The notes under the pieces: model-generated
Databases searched by the model: none
Seen by the model: only the letters and a program-made list of their open reading frames with translations
Told to the model about the DNA's origin: nothing
Made by a program: the position numbers and the translations under genes
NCBI GenBank assembly: GCA_934667795.1
Contig: CAKUMP010000034.1
Coordinates: 1-13,346 of the forward strand
Direction of reading: 5' to 3'
Length of the DNA: 13,346 nucleotides
Source of the DNA: an uncultured Chthoniobacterales bacterium
GTDB lineage: Bacteria; Verrucomicrobiota; Verrucomicrobiia; Chthoniobacterales; CAKUMP01
In this document: piece after piece, positions 7,525 to 13,346 of the stretch
How positions within the stretch are numbered: position 1 is the stretch's first letter
Layout of the letters: each line of letters opens with the position of its first letter

Positions 7525-8946
7525 TTACAACGATTCCAGAAACTTGATCAGTGCTTCGCGTTGTGCCGTCGGGAGGGCTTTGAACTGGTTGCGGGCAGTC
7601 TCTGCTTCTCCGCCATGCCAGAGGATAGCTTCTTCAAGCGAGCGTGCGCGACCATCATGGAGAAAACGCGTATGTCCATTTACTACTGACACCAAACCGA
7701 TTCCCCAAAGGGGAGGTGTACGCCATTCAGAACCCGTCGCATTGAGATCCGGGCGATTGTCGGCCAGATCGGGGCCCATATCGTGCAGCAAAAGATCCGT
7801 ATAAGGGTGGATCACCTGGTTATTGAGATAAGGAACCGGATGATCAGAACCCGTTTTCAGTTGCGGCGTATGACATTGCGTGCATCCCACCTGTTGAAAC
7901 GTACGGGCGCCGGCCAACACGACCGGGTCATCTGCATTTCGACGTTCGGGAACTGCCAGCGTTTGCATGTAAAAAACCACACGGGAAAAAATCCGTCCGG
8001 ACATTTCTGGTTTCCCGCCATCAGGAATTTCTTTCAGTGCTGCCTGGGCAGAGGAAAAGGGATGGTCCGGACGATCGGGAGTCGTGATTCCAATATCATT
8101 TACAAAAGCAGAGGCCGTTTGGGACGCAATCGTGGGCTGGTTTGCCTTCCATCCGAAACGACCGACCTCACCCGCATGGGAGTCGGACGGTGGGGTGATC
8201 CAGTGAATGCGTCCGGAAATGCCGTCCTGATTGAGGTCATCGGGATCGGCGAGTTGTTCCAGAGTTTCCAGCGGCACCGCTTCCAGAAGCCCAAGCCCAT
8301 AGACCGCAGGAGCGACTCGGGGGCCGATCAGCGTTTCTTTATCCAGAGGACCGTAGGCAAGGTTGGTAAATTCATAAATCGGACGCTGAAGTTCGTATGG
8401 AGTTCCATCGACATAATGTCCATGAACAAGTGCATAACGCAGTGTTGGTGTGCCTTCCGCTTGGACATCCGGAATCGCATCCACCTGGAGTTGGAATCCA
8501 TAATGGGGGTCCGGTTGTGCAGTCCGTGCTTCCAGATCCGGGTATTGACTGAAACGAAAGAGCAGGCTGACAAAAGGATCGCCCGGCTCAGGTGGCCGCC
8601 CTCTTCCGTCTTTAAAATGACAGGCGGAGCAGGAGCGCGCATTGAAAAGAGGACCAAGTCCATCGCGCCCGGATGTGCTTGCTGGCGCAATTACCCAGTT
8701 TTGATTGAAAAATGAATTTCCCACTGCAAACTTCGAACGGTCCGCAGACGGCTGATTGCGGGCGGGAAGCGCAAAGGCATTCCGTGAAGCATCCGGAACG
8801 GTCGTTTCTCCCCCGGATTGCGTCGCACGCATCCAGTCCAGGATATTTTCCTCAGCAGAAAGGCAGGACGAAAATCCCCACGGAAGCACGGCAGTGGAAA
8901 TACATAAAAACCGAATAAAAGAGTGAGAAAAAAAGCTCGTGTTCAC
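7525..8946 (-). CDS. Di-haem c-type cytochrome, DUF1111 family (thiol oxidoreductase-like)
   Basis: The 473-residue protein belongs to the di-haem oxidoreductase family (DUF1111), distantly related to MauG and cytochrome c peroxidases. Two covalent haem sites are visible: CSACH at 106-110, after the typical GPLFNARS, and CTQCH at 355-359. The C-terminal SEWRTPPLWGIG and FLHDGRARSLEEAILWHGGEA blocks are the usual family ending. M390 in HDMGPDL is a possible axial ligand. Residues 1-31 form a signal peptide (hydrophobic core, likely cleavage after CLSA), so it acts in the periplasm. The start is GTG at 8946, chosen because it supplies the signal peptide; no Shine-Dalgarno is seen. It lies 72 nt downstream of the imelysin gene, a pairing common in iron-regulated loci. 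The enzymatic role is not established; metal redox chemistry is an inference. The 310-residue plus-strand frame opposite it is a shadow. Confidence 0.93.
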   Translation of the reverse strand: MNTSFFSHSFIRFLCISTAVLPWGFSSCLSAEENILDWMRATQSGGETTVPDASRNAFALPARNQPSADRSKFAVGNSFFNQNWVIAPASTSGRDGLGPLFNARSCSACHFKDGRGRPPEPGDPFVSLLFRFSQYPDLEARTAQPDPHYGFQLQVDAIPDVQAEGTPTLRYALVHGHYVDGTPYELQRPIYEFTNLAYGPLDKETLIGPRVAPAVYGLGLLEAVPLETLEQLADPDDLNQDGISGRIHWITPPSDSHAGEVGRFGWKANQPTIASQTASAFVNDIGITTPDRPDHPFSSAQAALKEIPDGGKPEMSGRIFSRVVFYMQTLAVPERRNADDPVVLAGARTFQQVGCTQCHTPQLKTGSDHPVPYLNNQVIHPYTDLLLHDMGPDLADNRPDLNATGSEWRTPPLWGIGLVSVVNGHTRFLHDGRARSLEEAILWHGGEAETARNQFKALPTAQREALIKFLESL

Positions 8947-9018
8947 TCGAACAAAATTTTTATTTGAAAGCTAAATTCTATTTCCAAAAGTGGATACTCC
9001 ATGAGTGGTTCGGGAAAA

Positions 9019-10182
9019 TTATTCTTCGGATTCGGTGATGGGGATTTGTAATCCTAATTTCCCGGCGAGCGCAGCAATTTGTTCTGCCTGTTCATATAAG
9101 GCATCGGCGGCATTTTTGATCGCCACCCGCCCGGGGGCATCATCTTCTCCCGCAATTGCCTGATCAAATGGGGCAGGAATCGCGGCGACCAGTCCATCCG
9201 TTTTTTTAATCTGCTCCTGAAGTGCCTGGATCGTCTCTGCAAGCTCGGCTTCCTGCCCTAAAGCAACGAGTCCAGGTGCAATTTTTTCTCCGTTCCATTC
9301 GCCATAAAACACATTGTGAATCCCGAGCTGGTTGTAAACATGGTCTTTATGGGTTTGGTCGCTGAAACAGGATTGCTCGTCTTCCTGCTCCTGGGTTTCC
9401 CACGCAACCATCATCCGTTCCCCTGGCAACTCAAATCCACTCAACATCCCAATCCCGGTCAGGATTTTTTTCAAACCCTCCTGCGTGTCGCCTGCCTCAA
9501 ATTTTGCACGGAAATTGTCGGACTGGTCGGGTGCCCAAGCAGCTTCCAGTGATTTCAGATCTTCAATCAATAAATTGGTCACCAACTCCAGATACTGGAC
9601 ACGACGGGCAACATTTTTGCCATTTTCGGGCTGATAATCCTGAATCGGACGGTTTCCGGGACCATCGTCACTGGTGTCTTGACCCCAGAGCAAAAATTCG
9701 ATGACATGATACCCGAGCGTGATATTGGTTTCTCCATCCCGTTCATTTAACGAAGCAATGACTTCTGCATCGATTTCCGGAAAATCGCTCAATCGGTTGA
9801 TCAGTCCGGCATCAGGATCTTCCTGGATATAATCCACAAACGCTTCGTCCATTGGCCAGGCATTCAAACGCGCTTCAGGCCCCCCGGGACCATCAACCGG
9901 GCCGTCATAAAATCGATAGGCCTCTGTTTGAAGATAAGGTTTGCGTGCGGCAATCCAGGCCTGACGCGCCACATCCAGATTTTCCTGCGTGGGAGTCCGG
10001 ATTAATGTCTGCAGTGCTTTCGCTTTTTGAACCGATTCCTGATAACTGGTGTGTGCCAGCTTTCCATACCCCTGCAGGATTTCACGGGAAATGTTTTGAC
10101 CGTTTTCCCCCTCCTGGGAAATTCCTGTGACTGTGAAAAAGATGAAACCGAGAAAAGAACTGAATAGAAGTCGTGAGAACAT
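9019..10182 (-). CDS. Imelysin family protein (IrpA-like, peptidase M75)
   Basis: The 387-residue protein shows the imelysin hallmark GxHxxE at 157-162 (GYHVIE, in the context LGYHVIEFLLWGQD), a candidate metal-binding motif. The family block SCFSDQTHKD is at 271-280 and DGPVDGPGGPEARLNAWPMDE at about 93-113. Despite its peptidase name, the family is thought to act in periplasmic iron acquisition (IrpA-like and EfeO-related proteins). Residues 1-22 are a signal peptide (MFSRLLFSSFLGFIFFTVTG core), placing it in the periplasm or on an outer membrane surface; there is no lipobox. The ATG at 10182 is the only early Met in frame and no Shine-Dalgarno is seen. A Fur-like palindrome sits 11-29 nt upstream, and the di-haem gene follows on the same strand, so both are probably iron-repressed together. 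Confidence 0.93.
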   Translation of the reverse strand: MFSRLLFSSFLGFIFFTVTGISQEGENGQNISREILQGYGKLAHTSYQESVQKAKALQTLIRTPTQENLDVARQAWIAARKPYLQTEAYRFYDGPVDGPGGPEARLNAWPMDEAFVDYIQEDPDAGLINRLSDFPEIDAEVIASLNERDGETNITLGYHVIEFLLWGQDTSDDGPGNRPIQDYQPENGKNVARRVQYLELVTNLLIEDLKSLEAAWAPDQSDNFRAKFEAGDTQEGLKKILTGIGMLSGFELPGERMMVAWETQEQEDEQSCFSDQTHKDHVYNQLGIHNVFYGEWNGEKIAPGLVALGQEAELAETIQALQEQIKKTDGLVAAIPAPFDQAIAGEDDAPGRVAIKNAADALYEQAEQIAALAGKLGLQIPITESEE

Positions 10183-10189
10183 AGCCGTT

Positions 10190-10219
10190 ATAATTGAGAC
10201 TGACTCTCAATATAGTCAA
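10190..10219 (-). promoter_or_regulatory. Possible promoter of the imelysin-cytochrome operon
   Basis: On the minus strand TTGACT (10219-10214), an 18-nt spacer and AATTAT (10195-10190) give a weak sigma-70-like promoter that overlaps the Fur-like palindrome. The start point would fall at about 10183, next to the ATG, implying little or no leader. The -10 match is only 4 of 6. Confidence 0.3.
10193..10211. promoter_or_regulatory. Fur-box-like palindrome
   Basis: ATTGAGACTGACTCTCAAT is a 19-nt palindrome with 8 of 9 pairs matching around a central base. It has the TTGAGA..TCTCAA layout seen in many Fur operators. It lies directly upstream of the imelysin start and in its probable promoter, so iron-loaded Fur would be expected to block transcription. 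Confidence 0.7.
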
Positions 10220-10238
10220 GACTGCATTTTCTCGTTTT

Positions 10239-11021
10239 TTAGCCGGAAACGATTTTTTCTGGACCACCGAGTTTAAAAAGATAGGACGGGAGGTAGCCGA
10301 TTTCGCGTGATTTTTCGACTGGGAGAGAAAACTGCTCGCCGACGGATGCCAGCGGATAGACGCCATAAGGGATTTCTGTACGTAACGCGCAGCGGACACA
10401 TTCTGTGATATCGTCGATATGGGTCGCGAGCTGCTGGGCTTCCGGGAAATTACGAATTTTCACATCATGCTTATCTGCAATCGGATAGGGTTGCCCGAGG
10501 CGCAGTGCAATAAATTCGATTCCGTAGCTGCGGTAATAGAGTTCGCCTAAATGTTCGCCAAAGATTTTGGTTGTGGCATAGAGGTTACTGGGTTTGTTCG
10601 AGAGAGTGGGGTTATTACTGATATCGTTTCTGGAATGCCCTTTGATGACGGTCAGACTGCTCATGAAAACGACCCGGCGGATGTTGTTTCGGCGAGCTGC
10701 TTCGAGAATATGAAACGTCCCTTCACAGCCCACCCGAATCGTCGCGGTGTCAAAACTGGCAATTTCGTTATCAGCAGGTGCCTCGCGCTCAAAATCACGT
10801 CCGGATGCAATAGCGAGGTGTAAAATGGTATCGCAACCTTGAGCAAGGGTATTCAAACGCTCAAAATCCAGGAGATCACATGTTTCAACAGGGGCGCCAT
10901 CCAAAGCTCCAGGTTTTAAATCCGTATATTTAATAGAAAATTCCTGAGATAAAACAGGTAAAATACGTGACCCGATCACGCCTAATGCGCCCGTTGCCAA
11001 AATACGTTTTGGTTGATTCAT
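10239..11021 (-). CDS. NAD-dependent epimerase/dehydratase family (extended SDR)
   Basis: The 260-residue protein is a Rossmann-fold short-chain dehydrogenase of the extended/epimerase type. The nucleotide-binding TGALGVIG is at 10-17. Asp34 in KYTDLKPG closes the second strand and favours NAD(H) over NADP(H). The FMSSLTVI strand near 119-126 supplies the active-site Ser, and Y148/K152 in YATTKIFGE form the catalytic YxxxK. The layout, including CDLLDFERLNTLAQGCDTILHLA and YGIEFIALRLGQPYP, resembles uronate dehydrogenases and uncharacterised sugar-nucleotide epimerase relatives. At 260 residues it is shorter than classic GalE-type epimerases (about 330), so a small sugar acid or sugar substrate is possible but not shown. 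It ends 56 nt before the imelysin start; the Fur-like site lies between them, so the iron operon need not depend on it. Confidence 0.88.
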   Translation of the reverse strand: MNQPKRILATGALGVIGSRILPVLSQEFSIKYTDLKPGALDGAPVETCDLLDFERLNTLAQGCDTILHLAIASGRDFEREAPADNEIASFDTATIRVGCEGTFHILEAARRNNIRRVVFMSSLTVIKGHSRNDISNNPTLSNKPSNLYATTKIFGEHLGELYYRSYGIEFIALRLGQPYPIADKHDVKIRNFPEAQQLATHIDDITECVRCALRTEIPYGVYPLASVGEQFSLPVEKSREIGYLPSYLFKLGGPEKIVSG

Positions 11022-11121
11022 GTTTTTTTAGAAACTAATAAACCATTTGGAAAAAACAATCTGGAAAATCACTCTTGTCCAAAATTTCCCCCGGGAGTGC
11101 CCGACATTTCCGTCGGCAGAC

Positions 11122-11240
11122 TTTGGAGTGCGGGGCTCTGCACCGCTTTGGATCGAATGACATGGGAGTAACCATGCACAAAAAATTTCGCATATCCCTT
11201 TCGATATGATCCAAAGCGGCGGAAACCGCCGCACTCCAAA
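11122..11240. repeat. MITE-like element with 33-nt inverted-repeat arms
   Basis: The arms at 11122-11154 and 11208-11240 are reverse complements with identical outer 12 nt (TTTGGAGTGCGG) and inner 12 nt (CCGCTTTGGATC) and a diverged middle of 9 nt. Each arm can also fold on itself, for example GCGGCGG-TTT-CCGCCGC in the right arm. A 53-nt core separates them. Left of the element, CCGAC-ATTTCC-GTCGG (11101-11116) adds a small hairpin. No transposase is present. Elements of this GGAGTGCGG/CCGCTTTGG type recur between genes in planctomycete-like genomes, to my recollection. The rest of the gap 11022-11358 holds nothing else that I can recognise, and short frames through the element are not genes. 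Confidence 0.75.
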
Positions 11241-11344
11241 TTGCCCTGTCCCCGTCGGCTAACCTGCCGTTGGATCATTTATTGGATTGCGAGACAGTGG
11301 GAAAATTTATATCTCTTTTTGAATGAACAAGCGCGATTTAGTGC

Positions 11345-11349
11345 GAGGA
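11345..11349 (+). promoter_or_regulatory. Shine-Dalgarno GAGGA deciding the protease start
   Basis: GAGGA ends 9 nt before the ATG at 11359. The same sequence would abut an ATG at 11350 and would lie inside a gene starting at 11323, so it favours the 11359 start. Confidence 0.5.
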
Positions 11350-11358
11350 ATGTACAGG

Positions 11359-12081
11359 ATGTGCTTAAAGACCGGGATGATTCTGACGGTGATGTGTTTT
11401 TTTGCGACAGCACAGGGAGAGGAAGGCAATGACGCACCGGAAAATTCCGAAACGCAAAAGTCCCATCGTTTTATTAAAGCAGAGCTGGCAGTGACTCCCC
11501 TGGCGCTGGATTCGCCATCAATGGAGCAGACGATCGGAACCGCATTTTTTATTTCAGAGTCAGGATTGATGATGACCACCGGGCATTCCATTCAAAGAAA
11601 TGAAGCCGGAGAAATCAGACCCTTGTTTGTGCTGGTAAATTCGGAAACAAATGGGGCGGTGTTTCGTCCGGTCCAGGTGGTGAAAATCTTTGGAGATGGT
11701 AAAGAGGGACGTGATTTGGCACTGCTGCAAATTGAGCGGAAGTCTCCAGAAGAAAAATTCCCGTATCTGGAGTTAGGCGAGCCGGTACTGACCAATGAAG
11801 AGATCGTGGTGGTGGGATACCCATTGGTATTTGATCGTGTCTATCGCTGGCCACTGTTCCGTTGGGGGAGGGTGGCGTCAGATCGCTATCATTTACGTGA
11901 AAGTAAAGTCTATGTGCTGGATATGACCAGTGCCCCCGGCTTCAGCGGCTCCCCGATCCTCCGAACCGATAACGGAAAAGTAGTCGCCATTCTCAAAGGC
12001 CGCGTGGTAGGCAACGAAAAAGCCAATTTCTCGACCGCCACAGAACTCACCGAAGCTGACTTTTTGGGCTTGCTTCGCTAG
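11359..12081 (+). CDS. Exported trypsin-like serine protease
   Basis: From ATG at 11359 the protein has 240 residues. The frame extends to ATG at 11323 (252 residues), but GAGGA is well spaced only for 11359. The new N-terminus MCLKTGMILTVMCFFATAQG is a classic signal peptide with cleavage near ATA-QG, so the enzyme is probably periplasmic. Counting from the longer start, the chymotrypsin-fold triad is H88 (TTGHS), D131 (GRDLALLQI) and S208 in APGFSGSPI (G-x-S-G-S-P). GTAFFISESGLMMTTGH is the usual first-barrel strand pair. Unlike DegP/HtrA there is no PDZ domain, so it is a stand-alone domain of unknown target. The STAS gene starts 26 nt downstream and may share its transcript. Confidence 0.85.
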   Translation: MCLKTGMILTVMCFFATAQGEEGNDAPENSETQKSHRFIKAELAVTPLALDSPSMEQTIGTAFFISESGLMMTTGHSIQRNEAGEIRPLFVLVNSETNGAVFRPVQVVKIFGDGKEGRDLALLQIERKSPEEKFPYLELGEPVLTNEEIVVVGYPLVFDRVYRWPLFRWGRVASDRYHLRESKVYVLDMTSAPGFSGSPILRTDNGKVVAILKGRVVGNEKANFSTATELTEADFLGLLR

Positions 12082-12107
12082 TGGAAAGAATATCCAATTT
12101 AAGGATT

Positions 12108-13346
12108 ATGAATATTGAGATTATTCCACGTAAGGATGGGTTTACGGTTGTGCAGTTGAGTGGCAGGTTGGATGCGCATGGGGCGAATGAGTTGGAGGAT
12201 CAGATGGGGCCGCTGTTGTCGAACCCGGAGGGGTCGGTGGTATTGGACATGGCGGATGTTTCGTATTTGAGCAGTGCGGGGTTGCGTGTATTTGTGAAAG
12301 CGTGGAGAGCGGTGCAGGCGGATGGTGGGGAGTTGGTTCTGGTTGCGATGCAGCAATATTGTCGGGATGTATTGGAGATGGTTGGATTTGAGCGGGCCTT
12401 CCGGTTATTTGAGACGATGGAGGAAGCGGAACTCGCTTTGGGAAAGTCTGATTCCTCCGGAGCATCCGGAGGAGAAAAGGTATTGAGTGAAAAAGAGGTG
12501 CGCAAAGGCACCTTCGGAGAAATGGCGATTTATGCCGGCGAAGAAGGCACTGGCGCAGTGGAAATTGTCGGGGACATCGTCAATGTATTATCTGCCGCCA
12601 TCACTCCGGCACATGTTTGTTCAAAACGTTTTTCTCAAAAAGAATATTCGATCGGACTCGGCTCTCTTGGCTCCAGAGTGGAAGAATATTTACCCCTTAT
12701 GGGAGAAATGATCACGATTGGTGGAACGATGGTCTGGCTGCCATGTGATGGCAATGATACTCCGGACTTTATTATCCCTCAGAAAGATACCGGAAAGGTG
12801 GTGTTGCGCACAGGATTCAATGCGTCTTTAGCGGGTCCATTTCATGAGTATGTAGAATACCGTAGCCATAAAAAAGAGGGGGCGAGCATGAATGAAATTT
12901 ATCGCGACCTTTTTGAACAAGCGAAAGTGCGTCGTCCGGATTTCAAAGGGGCTTTGGGAATTGCCATGCGTGCGCAGATGCCTGCTGTTTATGGATCCGG
13001 TGTCCTCAAAGCGCCCATTAAGGAGTTTGCTCCGGAAAATGGCAAATGGATTACGGATCCTTCGAATTTCACCACCTGGTTTGAGGCCGATCAAACCCCA
13101 CGCCATCAAAATGTCACAGGCCTCATTGCCGGCGTCGGCGTAGACCTGTCCATGGACATTTCTGTTTTTGATGAAAAACATTTCAATGCGACATTTTATG
13201 TCAATCCGGCAAATACCGGAAGTTCGAACGAGTTATTGCATAATCATGCAGTTCTTTTTGAGCCGGTAGAAATGCCTAAACCCCCCATCTCTTTGGAATC
13301 AGAAATAAAACTGATTGTGGAAAATGGAGAGTTTGTGGATATGCGT
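12108..13346 (+). CDS. STAS-domain protein fused to an unrecognised domain (3' end beyond window)
   Basis: The frame is open from ATG at 12108 to the window edge, 413 codons with no stop. Residues 1-112 are a STAS domain like those of anti-sigma factor antagonists (SpoIIAA/RsbV). VVQLSGRLDAHGANEL opens it, and VVLDMADVSYLSSAGLRVFV contains S56, aligned with the phosphorylated serine of SpoIIAA; a partner-switching kinase would target it. A Ser/Gly-rich linker (about 113-124) leads into at least 289 residues that I do not recognise. They are soluble, with no membrane segment, and include GTFGEMAIYAGEEGTGAVEI, EEYLPLMGEMITIGGTMVWL and a WLPCDG..TPDFI block. An in-frame GTG at 12081 is an alternative start, but AAGGA at 12101 lies only 2 nt from the ATG. 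No anti-sigma kinase or phosphatase is seen in the window. Confidence 0.8.
   Translation, partial: MNIEIIPRKDGFTVVQLSGRLDAHGANELEDQMGPLLSNPEGSVVLDMADVSYLSSAGLRVFVKAWRAVQADGGELVLVAMQQYCRDVLEMVGFERAFRLFETMEEAELALGKSDSSGASGGEKVLSEKEVRKGTFGEMAIYAGEEGTGAVEIVGDIVNVLSAAITPAHVCSKRFSQKEYSIGLGSLGSRVEEYLPLMGEMITIGGTMVWLPCDGNDTPDFIIPQKDTGKVVLRTGFNASLAGPFHEYVEYRSHKKEGASMNEIYRDLFEQAKVRRPDFKGALGIAMRAQMPAVYGSGVLKAPIKEFAPENGKWITDPSNFTTWFEADQTPRHQNVTGLIAGVGVDLSMDISVFDEKHFNATFYVNPANTGSSNELLHNHAVLFEPVEMPKPPISLESEIKLIVENGEFVDMR

Noticed and set aside
7369..7689. 106-codon plus-strand frame overlapping the antitoxin end
   Set aside because: It overlaps both the antitoxin and the 3' end of the di-haem gene and shows no domain pattern.
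7783..8715. 310-codon plus-strand open frame
   Set aside because: It lies antisense to the well-supported di-haem gene, has no family resemblance and is rich in Arg, as expected of a shadow frame.
11028..11278. Short minus-strand frames (68-69 codons) upstream of the protease
   Set aside because: They run through the inverted-repeat element and have no start context or family resemblance.
11282..11313. Promoter for the protease gene (TTGGAT or TTGCGA with TATATC)
   Set aside because: Spacers of 20 or 15 nt are poor and the -10 match is weak.
12099..12511. Three overlapping minus-strand frames
   Set aside because: They are antisense to the STAS domain and give Pro/Ser/Thr-rich translations typical of shadows.

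Overview
The window reads as chromosomal DNA of a Gram-negative, probably environmental bacterium. The signs are two exported proteins in a haem/iron locus, a heterodimeric ABC exporter, housekeeping genes (tgt, a yebC-family gene) and short decayed intergenic repeats of the kinds (CACAGAG/ACACGGA arrays, GGAGTGCGG..CCGCTTTGG inverted repeats) that I associate with PVC-group and other environmental genomes. No rRNA, tRNA or clear taxonomic marker is present, so the phylum is only a guess.

Left region, 1-2840. A minus-strand gene runs off the left edge. Its N-terminal part looks FHA-like and is followed by a Glu-Pro dipeptide repeat encoded by a perfect DNA hexamer repeat. Upstream of it on the same strand lies tgt, a queuosine tRNA-guanine transglycosylase in which three of the four expected zinc ligands are missing. 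A 514-nt gap holding two oppositely oriented arrays of degenerate repeats separates tgt from a divergent yebC-family gene. In many bacteria yebC, ruvCAB, queA and tgt form one cluster, so this pair may be a rearranged remnant.

Middle region, 2841-7524. Two overlapping genes encode the halves of an ABC exporter. Their deviations from consensus (Asp for the catalytic Glu in the first, LSLGQ for LSGGQ in the second) fall in the same composite ATP site, as in asymmetric heterodimeric exporters. A compact toxin-antitoxin pair follows (PIN-domain nuclease, then ribbon-helix-helix antitoxin) with its own promoter-like sequence, a palindrome and a possibly leaderless GTG start.

Right-centre region, 7525-11021, all minus strand. 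An SDR-family NAD-dependent epimerase/dehydrogenase is followed by an imelysin-family protein and a di-haem DUF1111 oxidoreductase. A Fur-box-like palindrome lies immediately upstream of the imelysin gene, which suggests an iron-repressed two-gene periplasmic iron/redox unit.

Right region, 11022-13346. An element with inverted-repeat arms fills the gap before an exported trypsin-like serine protease. Then comes a gene that remains open to the window end: a STAS (anti-sigma factor antagonist) domain fused to at least 289 residues that I do not recognise.

The best candidates for something undescribed are the STAS fusion, the zinc-ligand-less Tgt and the EP-repeat protein at the left edge. Most other content is recognisable family biology.
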